DNA of 64,000 nt from Zanthoxylum bungeanum (taxonomy: Eukaryota > Streptophyta > Magnoliopsida > Sapindales > Rutaceae): NCBI GenBank assembly GCA_019454045.1, contig SKCR01023813.1, positions 186,001 to 250,000 of the forward strand, given 5' to 3'. Both the position numbers and the translations under genes were made by a program. How positions within the stretch are numbered: position 1 is the stretch's first letter; every line of letters starts with the position of its first letter. The notes under the pieces are model-generated. The model ran no database searches. It was not told the DNA's origin and saw only the letters and a program-made list of their open reading frames with translations. This document shows positions 22,848 through 33,508 of this stretch, in pieces.

Positions 22848-23599
22848 TGTTGACGGCTGATTTTGATCTTAGGGCAATATTGAAATATTACTCCCGAGAC
22901 AATCCTCCATCAATAGTGAATTTGTTTGGTTATGGGGGACCAAAAGCAAACTTAGCAAAAGACAGATAAATACGCCAATCGACAAAGAGATTTAACGTGG
23001 TTCGGCGGATTTTGGTCCGACCTACGTCCACGGGCACAAAAAGGATGATACTTTTATTACTCAAACACGCTTCTCAGCTCTGCGTCTTGTTTTTTACAAG
23101 TCTGATGGTCATGATTCTGATCTCAACTTTACCTTGCTCTTTTACTCTTTTCCTTTATGCACACTCTACCATTCTATTTTTAATAGTGTAGAAATCAAAT
23201 TCCTTCTCCTATAAGAATTTCCTAGTTGAAACTATTCCCTTTTCCCATAAGGATTCCTAGTCAAAACTATTCCATTTTCTCATAAGGATTCCTAATCAAA
23301 ACTACATTTACTTCCTTTATCATACTAGGACATTGACTTACTAGTTTACCCCATGAAAGTATGATAACTTATTATCTTATCTTGTATAGATATAATGCCT
23401 TATCTTCCCGAACATGTCTTGCCCTATGCTCGGTTTTCACGAGGTCGGTCTTCATGTGGTCGGTCATAATAGTCTTTTGTACTGAGAATGCTGCTGTCGA
23501 CCTGATAATTGCCCGGTCATCCGATCTCAGGTGGTCGGTCACCTTTTTACCCCTGTCGTGCTGCTTAAATATCATAGTGCCTAAAAAACATCATCAACA
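22848..23599 (-). repeat. 5' LTR of the TR-GAG element
   Basis: 752 bp. As the upstream LTR it should drive transcription, but the TATA position reads TTAAAAATAG (23174-23183), where the other LTR has TTATAAATAG. Confidence 0.88.
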
Positions 23600-23698
23600 T
23601 CTATTTTTTCTTATAATAATAAAAGATTTGAAGAAAAATCTAGTTATGAATAAAATTTATATATTTTAAATAAAAGACGATTAAGAAGAAAAACATTG

Positions 23699-23700
<2 letters not shown>

Positions 23701-23768
<68 letters not shown>
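23701..23768. repeat. (TA)n microsatellite
   Basis: About 68 bp of TA with one TAA interruption, just right of the TR-GAG element. Confidence 0.9.
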
Positions 23769-23771
<3 letters not shown>

Positions 23772-24516
23772 ATATAAATTGAAATTTTTATATCTATTTT
23801 TAATAACTAGACATTATTCAGACGATAACAAAAGATATTTTTTTTTCTTGGGCTCATGACCTAAACTAATAGAAGATACACACATATTAAAGATAAAAGA
23901 GTGTGCATGTCCAAATAAGAATGGCAATGAGGGGATATATTATGAGATGTCAATATTCATATTTGCCATATTCATTCAACGGGCACGAAAATTATCCATT
24001 CATTTGCCTCTAATGTACCAAATCCCTGCGAGCCCCCATCACCACGAAAATTCTTATCACCCCTATGTCTAAATATATTTTTAACCCATTATCTCTCGCT
24101 AATCAGATTAAGCATTATAGCAAAGCCTTAAAGTCTAAACAATCACTAAACATTTGAATGGGTTCAAACTGACAAGACAAGATTAATGTAACCACCCATT
24201 AAATCTAAAATTCATACGGATGTGATTAAGTCAAGTGATAGAGGTACTATTCTTATTAAATAAGAATTCAGATGATTAGATATATAGTACCAATAAACAA
24301 AAAATTAAATGGGTAGGTGGGCTCAAAGGAGGATTTGCAATTGATGAGACACTAGTTGCCTCATATGGGGCCTAGGAATAAGTTTATAATTGAAAAGAAA
24401 TTCATAAAGATATTAAATTTACTTTTAAGATCATGCACTACTAATCTAGTAACTAGGCATGTTTTGGATTTGCCAAATTTTGAAAAGTGCTTTTGGTAAA
24501 GAAAGGAGTGGTAAAG
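23769..24516. other. Intergenic DNA
   Basis: AT-rich, no gene recognised. The right part (24360-24516) flanks the SINE insertion. Confidence 0.5.
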
Positions 24517-24730
24517 CACTTGTATGTAGGTTTCCAAGGAAGGGACGTGACTTGATGGTGTAGGATTCAAGATCTCACTTTGAGGTCCTGAGTTTGAATC
24601 AAGAGAGTGCGTTTCTTGTAAGAGTCTGGAATAGCCGGAGGTTTTATCTGCTCTGCTTAAGCTCGAAAAGGATGGTGTGACGGCTGGATTTTCAACGATT
24701 CCAAAAAAAAAAAAAAAACACTTGTATGTA
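24517..24730 (+). mobile_element. SINE with 12-bp target duplication
   Basis: Element body is 24529-24718, bounded by CACTTGTATGTA at 24517-24528 and 24719-24730. It has a tRNA-like head (gatggtgtaggattcaag and a box B-like gagtttgaatcaag), a body tcttgtaagagtctggaat, gctctgcttaagctcg and ggtgtgacggctggattttcaacgatt, and an A16 tail. Length of about 190 bp, A tail and long duplication are the signature of an RNA polymerase III SINE moved by LINE machinery. At least four related pieces occur in the window. Confidence 0.85.
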
Positions 24731-25980
24731 CACACAAATATGCTACAGAACAGAGGCTCAAAAGTCATAGTTGGCAAAGTGAATTTTCTTGTAGAATCCT
24801 CAAAAGGAAAGATATCTAACTGGGATTTCCCATTTGTGCTTTTTAATTTTTATCATGGCTTTATCAGCTTAAGCTGTGCGGTTTTGGGCTTTATTTGAAC
24901 CCAAAATCTAAATTTTAGCTGGGCTTGTTGGCCCAATTCCAGGCCCATGTTTACCCTTAGAAAAGTTTATTCAAAGTTTGGACACAATAAAATTGTATTG
25001 GCATCACAATTGATATTATTTGATTATTGAGAATAATGGACCTTAGCTCATTTAGGCCAATGATATTGCTAGATGTGTTTGTATATTTGATGCATTAGAT
25101 GGAGTCTATACATTGGGTGTTTGTCCATAGGATGTAATTTAAATAGAACAAAAATCATAATCATAATCAAATGCAATGGGTCCCCATGAGTTGTGGCTTC
25201 CAAGTTCCAACATCATTAGCTCAAACTAATCTATTATGGAGTTTTGTGTTTCCTCTTCAATAAGCAAGTCTACTCTAATGTACTAACAACACCATTAGCT
25301 TAAGCTTAAAGACATTTTGTTTAATGACGTTGTCATATTTCAAGTAAGATCAACAAAGATTTAAGCTGATTGAGACAAAATTATATAAAATCTAACTTGA
25401 AACAATGATTTCGAATAGAAGATAATGATATTAAATGATTCATATAATCGACTTCATTTAATAAGATTAGATTTTATTTGATTTGGTGAAGCTTAAGAAA
25501 GAATAAAAGGAGATGAAATATTTAAAATATGAAACATGAAAGTTTGGATAATATTTAAACTCTTACTTATGGAGCATTTAACTTTTTGATTGGGATAATT
25601 TTTTATGGGTGGGAAATTGAGGACAATGGAAGAAATTTTGAGTCCCTTTCGATTTGCTTCAACACGTTATCCCACGTGCTAATCGGATTTGTCAACATCC
25701 AACTAATTTTTTCTTTATAATGCAATTTTGGATTTTAAGAGAGTGGCACTATTCATAGTAGCATAGATTAGGTGACAATAATATGATGCTTGGGCGGTTT
25801 GGAAAATACAATCCATACAAATTATTATACTACCATACGAAAAATAAAAGACAATATTAACTAAACATTTAAGATAGGTTGGGATATCTTAATTTTAATT
25901 TTTTATTTAAATTTAGACTTCAAAATATGGACTATTGATTTAAGTCAACAGTAGATATTAAAAGTAAACACAATATTTAT
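24731..25980. other. Intergenic DNA
   Basis: AT-rich sequence of normal complexity. I see no gene, repeat or RNA gene in it. Confidence 0.5.
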
Positions 25981-25989
25981 TTATGTAAA

Positions 25990-26160
25990 TTTTTTTTTTT
26001 GGAAACGTTGGAAATTCCGCCGCCAAATCACCCGACCTGAACTTAAGTGAAGCAATTTAAACTCTTTGCTTCCCAAGACTCTTACAAGAAATAGATTCGA
26101 ACCTAAGACCTGAAATCCTGAATACCAGATCATGAACCCTATAACACCAATAAATATAAA
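25990..26160 (-). mobile_element. SINE, reverse-strand copy
   Basis: On the - strand: AGGTTCGAATCTATTTCTTGTAAGAG-like box B region, cttaagttcaggtcgg, gtgatttggcggcggaatttccaacg, then an A tail (T10 on the + strand at 25990). The box B match (ggttcgaatc) is the best of all copies. Confidence 0.65.
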
Positions 26161-26269
26161 TTCATCTATCATTATTTCCTATTTAATTGATTCAAATCAA
26201 TAAATGTATTGATAATTAAATTTAAGTTAAAATATCTCACTGATTAAGATAATGATGATGCATATCTTA

Positions 26270-26700
26270 TAGGGGTGGCATCGGATCGGATCGGATCCGA
26301 TCCGATCCGATTTGAAAATCCGAACGAATCATGTTGGTCCGGTTCGACGAATTTCGGATCGGATCTATCGTTTTATATTTAGAAAAAAAAAAATTCGATT
26401 CGGATCGGATTTTATCCGATCCGATCCGATCCGCTCGATTTTTTTGACTCAAACCCACCGAATTCGGATCGGATCGGACCAATCCGATCCGAAATAGGAT
26501 GATTTCGGATCGAATTGGTCCGATTCGAATTCGGATCGAACCAATCCGATCCGATCCGATCCGATAATTATCGGATCGGATCGAGTTTGATAACATGATT
26601 CGATCCGATCGAATCAAATAATCATGGGCATTTCGGATCGGATCGGATTCGGATTCGGATTCGGTCCGATCCGATCCGAATCCGATAATGCCCACCCCTA
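26270..26700. mobile_element. hAT-like non-autonomous element 2 (cggat-rich)
   Basis: 431 bp between perfect 8-bp duplications ATATCTTA (26262-26269 and 26701-26708). Ends are taggggtggca and, inverted, taggggtgggca. Almost the whole inside is permutations of cggat and its complement atccg, so it is a near-continuous set of inverted repeats. The ends match element 1 (9072-9608), but the internal motif is different. No coding capacity beyond chance frames. Confidence 0.75.
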
Positions 26701-26708
26701 ATATCTTA

Positions 26709-27240
26709 TGAATTGGACTTGCCAAGATGATTGGCAGCAAATGGGTATATATCTTTTTGTGATTGGGTTTTCTGATGAAAGAGCGTTTAATTTCTCTTCA
26801 CCCAAAAGGAAAAATGTTAGGAAAGCTATGAGGATTGATGACAAAAGAAGTTGAAGTTTGAGGTAAGGATTGGTCGGTTTGAAGGTGTGGTCCAAAATGA
26901 AGACATATACATTATTCAAGTTAGTTAACTTGATGAAAGTTAAAGAATATAGTTTAAATTTAGCTTTTTGGGCCTTTATCTGCCTCATTATTTGAATTAA
27001 GTTAAAAAGAAAATTATTTGAAAACCACTCATTCTAGTCATTGGAGTGCATCTCCGCATTCATTGTAAAAAAATTATAAAGAAACTTGACAAAATGAAAT
27101 GAATGGATAGAAACATCCTTGCAGGAGTTTTATTTGTACAATGCCCAAGAACCTCGAACCCATTTTGGTAGGAAACAAAATCTCTCTAAAATCAAGTCGA
27201 ATATCTAGAGAATCTGCATTTAGCAGTCATTTTGTATTCT
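26709..27240. other. Intergenic spacer
   Basis: AT-rich DNA; nothing recognised. Confidence 0.5.
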
Positions 27241-27249
27241 TGAAACAAT

Positions 27250-27690
27250 ATTGTTAGCGAAGTTTAAAGACGCCACAAAGAATCGCTAGTTTTTTGGAGT
27301 CTTGTGTTTTATTAATGAACAAAGATAATCTCTCTCTCACCAATGCACTCTCGACAATATGCTTGAAAGTTGTATTTCTTTCATTAATGAGAAATAAACC
27401 TTTAAATAATATGTACAATACTTGTCCAACTAAGAAAAAGAAAATAAATCCTAATATAACTCTAATAGGAAACTAATTACCCAATCCTAATAGGGAAATT
27501 AATTACCCAATCCTAATAGGAAATAAAAATTCATTTCGCAAGAAATCATAATACCAAATTAGGAAACTAATAATAACTATTGTTTAAACGAAATAAATAA
27601 CAAAGAAATAAGAATCATAATCTTTGTATTTAAATATTTGAGTTAGATTAATGATGCGATCATCCTCTTTGAAACCCAATTGAAATGTCA
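27250..27690 (-). mobile_element. Possible LTR remnant beside a gypsy scrap
   Basis: AT-rich block starting tgttagcgaag, containing three short repeats of taataggaaa plus taattacccaatcc (27470-27530). It sits on the side where the 3' LTR would be expected for the - strand gypsy scrap at 27699-27890. No second LTR copy is present, so this is context-based inference. Confidence 0.3.
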
Positions 27691-27698
27691 TGTTTCTC

Positions 27699-27890
27699 CT
27701 ATCGCATTCGACCATATGTGCTTATGTTAAGGGCCGTCATTGCTTCTTTGATTTTCTTCACTCTTTGTCTCGTAATTGGTTCAACTGGAACAATCAATGG
27801 ATCTATCATTGACTTGGACGAAGCTTCCTCACGCCCATCTCCTTGTGTGGGTCCTTGATTCACTTCAGGAATAGTAAAATATACATGCAA
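27699..27890 (-). pseudogene. Scrap of gypsy polyprotein tail
   Basis: Encodes an acidic/polar stretch followed by VPVEPITRQRVKKIKEAM, which resembles the PITRxRAKKxKE motif found near the C-terminus or junction regions of plant Ty3/gypsy polyproteins. It is short, with no other domain next to it. Identification rests on this one motif. Confidence 0.45.
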
Positions 27891-27899
27891 TTTCTATCA

Positions 27900-28570
27900 C
27901 TAAAGAGACTTCCTTCATGCACATGTCATTCAAGTAAAAATATTCGAAGGCTAAAGTTTGCTCATTTTCCATGATAAATGATTTTACCTTCCCTATCAAA
28001 TAAAATCATTTGTGCTCCGGTATCAATCTCTGTTAAGGAAATAGTCATAGAGGATAAACAAAATCTGACAAAAATGTTGCATCCGTTATTCAAATACCTA
28101 TTAATACACTCAGATATGGGAACCCACGGGTGCAACAAATGAATAAATGACCTTAGTAAGTATATCCGAAATTGAAGCAAAGGAAGCATCTTACTCGATC
28201 CGATCCCAAAAATACAATTGGATCCACTAAATATGAAAAAAAATCAAAATCAAAAAATCTAAACCAATTCACGTCTCTTTCCTCTCAAACTCTCTCAAAA
28301 TCCCTATTCCTAATAACATCTCTAAAGGGTCCTGAAAATTTATATTTCATCTTGAATGTAGGGAGTGAGATCATATTTTAGTCATTTGATCCTACTTAAA
28401 CTTCTGGTGAGCACACTCTTGAGATTTAAGAAGAAAAATGATATCTTACATATAACCAATGCTGCCATAAAAACCAACCAATTAATATTGCACTATCTAT
28501 TGACAGTTGAGTCATGTAGGGAGAATTGTTATATTTTTATATTATGGAGGATACATGTAAGAAGATTTTT
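27900..28570. other. Intergenic DNA
   Basis: No feature I can support. Confidence 0.4.
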
Positions 28571-28580
28571 GGAGAAAATT

Positions 28581-28825
28581 TAGGGATGGGGCCACGGGAT
28601 CGGTACGTTATGGCTGAGTATGAATATAATTTTATGTACTCGTTGGTTGAATGAGTCGGATACATATATTGATATCTCTGTATTAATAAACATAAAATAT
28701 TTTGTGTGAATATAGGTCTGCCGATACGTTAGAATTGTGTATGTGTAAAATTTTCCACACATTGATTGAAAGGTCCAGTACATATATTAGCTTCTCCGTA
28801 TTATACCATACTTGTTGTCATCCCT
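28581..28825. mobile_element. Short TIR element, probably hAT-like
   Basis: Ends tagggatgggg and, inverted, agggatgacaac, with aaatt on both outer sides (28576-28580 and 28826-28830). About 245 bp, non-coding, with a weak complementary inner part (cggtacgttatgg against ccgtattataccatac). Ends resemble the hAT-like elements at 9072 and 26270 but no 8-bp duplication is visible. Confidence 0.4.
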
Positions 28826-28977
28826 AAATTTCCCCCACATAATTCTATAAATTGAAAGAGGTGTCATTTTTTTTTCCATATATATAGGGAGCATTGTCTA
28901 AGAACAAAAAACATTGAGATTGTTGCTTGTTCAATCGTTCTTGCTCGAGGTGAGTGGAAACTGTCTCTCCTTCTTAT

Positions 28978-29450
28978 TACAAGAAGTTTGTATAGAAATA
29001 GAGGGAGTGGTCCGACATCTAAAAAAAAATACAAGATACAACATTTATAAGTGTCAAGTGGACACTCATATTAAATGGAATAAAACTTGGGCTTGAGCTT
29101 GTGCTTGTATTTGGATGTGTGGTTGGGTTATTGGCTTGGCCTGAGATTAACAAATATATTTAATTAATCAAAAGATGGGTCTTGGGCTTTGAGGCTCTTG
29201 TGATTTATTAATATGTCTTGTGATTTATTATTACAAACACCTAGTAAATTCGCCAGGGTTGAAACTCCAGTGCATAATTTCGACTCATAGATTGTTGAAT
29301 CCAGGTGGCAAACGTCCATCGAACTACAAGCACACGAGTATTGACAAATTTATGATATCTAACATAGCGTTATACATTAACCTCAATCTCTAATACAAGT
29401 CAGTTTCAGTTACTGTTAATTTTTAATTGCTCGTGTTGTAAATAATTATG
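28978..29450 (+). repeat. Left LTR of the copia relic
   Basis: Matches 45678-45900 over its first 220 bp (gtatagaaatag, gtcaagtggacactcatattaaatgga, ttaattaatcaaaagatg). The remainder has no partner because the right copy is truncated. The right end is approximate. Confidence 0.65.
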
Positions 29451-29540
29451 TTTTGTTGATACACGTATAATATAAAATTATTTATTATTATTCTCTGCAT
29501 TCAATTATTATTTTTAATAATCTATTTCAAAAATTTGATT

Positions 29541-30375
29541 ATGGAACAAACTGTGAATGCTGTGAAGCCTCATGTTGAGAAACCAGACAAGTTCAAATGA
29601 CTGGACTTAAAACTCTGGCAATTGAAAATATTATTTTATCTAATAACATTGAACCTTGCACATGTCATTAATGAAGAATGCCATGTGGCAGATAGAGATA
29701 ATATTCATGTGGAAAATTTCAATGCAATTAATGCATGGAAACACATTGAGTTTTTATATAGAGATTACATTCTGAACAGCCTTCATTATATGATATGTAC
29801 ATATCTTATGAGACTACTAAGGATCACTGGGAGTCGCTGGAGAATAAATATGAGATCGAAGATGGTGGTTCAAAGAAGTTCATTATTGGGAAATTTCTAA
29901 AGTACCAAATGGTGGACTCAAAGACTGTTGCCAATCAAATCAAAGAATTGAATATTCTTCTCCATGAACTTGCTACCGAAGGAATGGCTTTACTAGTGCA
30001 ATTTACTGTCGGATCTGTGATAGAGAAATTACCTTAATCTTGGAATGATTTCAAAATACATCTCAAGCATAAAAAGAATGATATGTCAATGGTGGATCTG
30101 GTTCTCAAACTAAGAGTGCAAGAAGATCACCGCAAGAGTGAAGGGCTGAATGTTTCAGAATTTGAAGCCAAAACAAATGTCATTGAGGGTGGAGAAGCGC
30201 TTAAGCTTAGGCCTAAAAACCAGAAGAACAAGTAGAACAATAAAGGCAAAGACAAAGGTCAGAAAGTTCTTGCTGTAAAATAGAAAAATTTCAAGGGAAT
30301 TAAGGGTGCTTGCTGAGTGTGTTGGAAAACTGGACACAAAGCACAAAATTGTCGTCACAAGAAAGGAAATCCTAG
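29541..30375 (+). pseudogene. gag of the copia relic
   Basis: Starts MEQTVNAVKPHVEKPDKF. Recognisable segments: AINAWKHIEFLYRDYILN, HWESLENKYEIEDGG, FLKYQMVDSKTV, then the CCHC knuckle CWKTGHKAQNC (30318-30350). Stops and frameshifts occur near 29600, 29790, 30036 and 30230. The CCHC motif here is in the same frame as the preceding gag, unlike in copia-1 and copia-2. Confidence 0.8.
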
Positions 30376-31915
30376 TCCAAATAAAAATAATAGCAATAAA
30401 CAAGTAAATATTATTGAAGAAAAAATTGTTGGTGTTGTTGTTTCTGAAGTAAATTTATTGATTGACAACAAGGATTGGTGGGCGGATACTGGTGCAACAG
30501 GACACATCCTTGGAAACAGAAATATGTTTGTCACATACACTCCTAACAATGGTGATGAGAAGTTGTTTATGGGCAATGTATTTGCTAAAAACATTATTGG
30601 AAAAAGAAAAATGGTTTTGAAATTCACTTCCGAGAAAGAACTTGTCCTTATGGATGTATTACATGTCCATGAAATTATTAAGAATCTTATTTATGGCCAT
30701 GTTTTAAGCAACAAGCATTTTAAACTTGTATTTGAATCTGACAAATTTATTCTCACTAAGGGGAAACATTTGTAGGAAATAGCTATCTATCTGAAGGGCT
30801 CTTCAAACTCAATGTAATTGATGATGTTATTATTAATAAAATAAATAAGGCTTCTACTAACTTGCTTGAATCTTCTACATTATAGCATGCTAGATTAGGT
30901 CACATTAATTTTAAATATTTACATAAAATGGTTAATCTTGGTTTGCTGCCCAATTGTACAAAGGGTAATATGCATAAATGTGAAATATGTGTAGAATCAA
31001 AATTTGCTAACAAGTCATATAAATTTATGATTAAAAGATCAAATGAATTGTTAGAATTAATTCATTTTGATTTTTTGATGATTTTAAATCAATACCAAAT
31101 CGTGGAGGAAAGAATTACTACATTACTGTTATAGATGAAAGTAGTAGATATTGTTCTATATATTTGATACATATCAAAGATGAAGCTTTGAATATCTTTA
31201 AGACATATAAAACTGAAGTGGAAAAATAATTAGACAAAAAGATCAAAATATTACGATCTGATAGAGGAGGAAAATATGAATCTAATGATTTTGTAAAATT
31301 TTGTGCTTCTGATGGCATAATTCATCAAACAATAGCACCTTACACTTCTCAATAGAATGATGTAGCTGAACATAAAAATAAAACATTAAAGAATATAATG
31401 AATTTCATTCTTAATAGTTCTGGTTTACCACATAATATGTGAGGTGAAGCTTTGATTACTATTAACACAATCTTCAATAAAATTCCACCAGAGTGATCAA
31501 TCTCCATATGAAAAATCGAAGGAAAGACCATCGGCTTATAAAATCCTGAAAGTGTGGGGTTGTCTAGCAAAGATTCAAGTTCTCTTGCCTAAAATAGTCA
31601 AACTTAGACCTAAAATTATTGATTGTGTGTTTATTAGATATGCCAATAATAGTGTAACATACCGATTTCTAGTGATTAAATCTGAAATTTCGGATATCCA
31701 AGTGAATATTATTATTGAGGCTAATAATATTGAATGGTTTGAGCACATATTTCCTAATCAGGATATGCTTGATAAAAATAAACAAAAAGTGCTTGAATTT
31801 AGTCATGAGAATGAGGTTGATGTTGCCTCTTCATATGGTGTTTAAGACAAGGACTTGAAACTAAATAAATCTACAACATCTCACCAAGAGAAAGAGTTAG
31901 AACCTAAAAGAGGAA
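30376..31915 (+). pseudogene. Protease and integrase of the copia relic
   Basis: Protease core WWADTGATGHI (30477-30510), pre-integrase region with HARLGHINFKYL and CEICVESKFA (30885-31010), integrase ELIHFDF (31058), ILRSDRGGKYES (31250) and a decayed C-part to IDCVFIRYANNSVTYRF (31620-31670). Stops occur near 30775, 30885, 31228, 31356 and 31441. The frame runs to the insertion point at 31922. Confidence 0.8.
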
Positions 31916-32598
31916 AAAAAAATATAGGAACTACTTTCCTAGCGTAGCAGAAACAAGTTAGACACCTGGGATTAGACTAGAAATTTTTTTCGGCCATTCT
32001 CTCATTTTGGCTGAAAATTACTAACACCAAGTCTGAAGTTTTGCTTCTGTTTTGGACAAAATATCAGCCCCGAAACAGTCCTGAACAGTCCCCGAACATC
32101 AGCACAAAAACTGGACCGTTTTGGACTCGATTCACGTCCAATTCACTACCCAGACAGCCGCCTATTTGCGTGAATCAGTGCTGTGTTTCGAATCTGATTT
32201 TTCACTCAAAAAAAGCCCCAACACAACCTCAAAATAACCCTATGTGTTCCCCAAAATTATGGATTAAAAATAAAACAAACCGAGCCCCGTCTCAGCAACA
32301 ATGTGCGCTGTAGTGAGCAAAAACTATGCTCACTGCTGTGGGTTTAAGGAAAGGGAAGGATATGAATTTTGGTTCAATACCAAAAGGAATTATGTGCTAT
32401 GTCTCGCAACCAACATAAACTAGTATGGACTAGTCTTTCAAAACTAATCCCTAAACACTTTAGAGATTCAAGTCACACAAGATTTTTCTTTTGTTCTTTT
32501 TTAATTGTATTTCTCAACACTTGAGAGAATTGTTGGATGAAGAAGAATATGACTAGGGTTAGAATGGTGGGCTTTGGCAAAAAAGAAAATTAAAGTTC

Positions 32599-32606
32599 TT
32601 TTTATA
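32599..32606 (-). promoter_or_regulatory. TATA box of the outer solo LTR
   Basis: TATAAAAA on the - strand, followed by a leader with caattctctcaagtg. Confidence 0.45.
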
Positions 32607-33508
32607 CCTAGGGTTATTTGTTTCCAAAACAAAACAAAACCTTTGAGATTCACCATAGCTTATTTTCAGCTATGACATGATTTTTTTAATAATTTTGTAA
32701 CATCTAATATTAATTTCCATAATGGAAAAATATGTTACAAAAATAAAGAGTTATTGCCTTTCAAAAAGGTGTAACTACTAAAATAAAGCCAAGGGTTTCC
32801 AAAACCCAAAATTTGGAAATTCCAAATTTAGCATTATTAAATTATATCATATATAATTTAATTTCATGTATTTAATAATTATCATATAATTATTAAAATC
32901 ATATATTAAATTTTAATTTATAGTTTCAAGTATGACAGAATAATATTATTAATCATATTAATAATATTTTCATTAAATGGACTTTCCAATTATATTTAAT
33001 CTGCTATAATGTATCAAGCTAGCACCGGGACTAAATGGACCTACGGTTCCGAGCTCCAATAATCCAGAAATATTAATTAAGCTCTTAATTAAATATTCTG
33101 AATTATTAACTCTGGGTTATTCCAATAAACCCCCGAAGCTGCACTCTCGTTGTCGCAGATAGATAATTAAGCCGAACCACATCGGTGTCCATCGATATAG
33201 TCATTACATACGGATTAACCCTTCATGAGTATCTCGTAATTAGAGCCGGGTCATAATATCCATTATACCCCTATAATTATTTTTACCTTAAGTACCATTG
33301 ATTCTCTAATGAACGATTTATTCATGACCATTATGAATTTTAATCTTTCTATTCGTAATAGAAAGACTCGAGCGCTCTAACTGTTCAAGTACCAAATAAA
33401 CTCTTAAGGAATATACTCATCTACTTCTCGCAAGAAGGACTGAACTCCGTGTATATGTAAAATGTCCCCAGCTACACACCAAATTATGTCCCCAAAGTAC
33501 GTAGTTAT

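Larger units (their letters stand above)
18425..23599 (-). mobile_element. Non-autonomous Ty3/gypsy element, TR-GAG type
   Basis: LTRs at 18425-19172 and 22848-23599 start TGTTGATGAT and end GTCAACA on the - strand. A TTGGCGCCGTCTGTGGG primer site adjoins the right LTR and a ctaggggat purine tract adjoins the left one, so the element reads right to left. Flanks are GCTAT (18420-18424) and TCTAT (23600-23604), a 4/5 match to a 5-bp duplication. Inside is a gag region (22794-21244) and then no protease, RT, RNase H or integrase at all. The remaining 2 kb is two tandem arrays. Gag without pol is the known TR-GAG arrangement; replication would need enzymes from another element. Confidence 0.85.

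Noticed and set aside
26080..26110. tRNA gene suggested by ggttcgaatc
   Set aside because: No cloverleaf; it is the box B-like part of a SINE.
26267..26740. 157-codon frame rich in IRSDR
   Set aside because: Translation of cggat permutations in hAT-like element 2.
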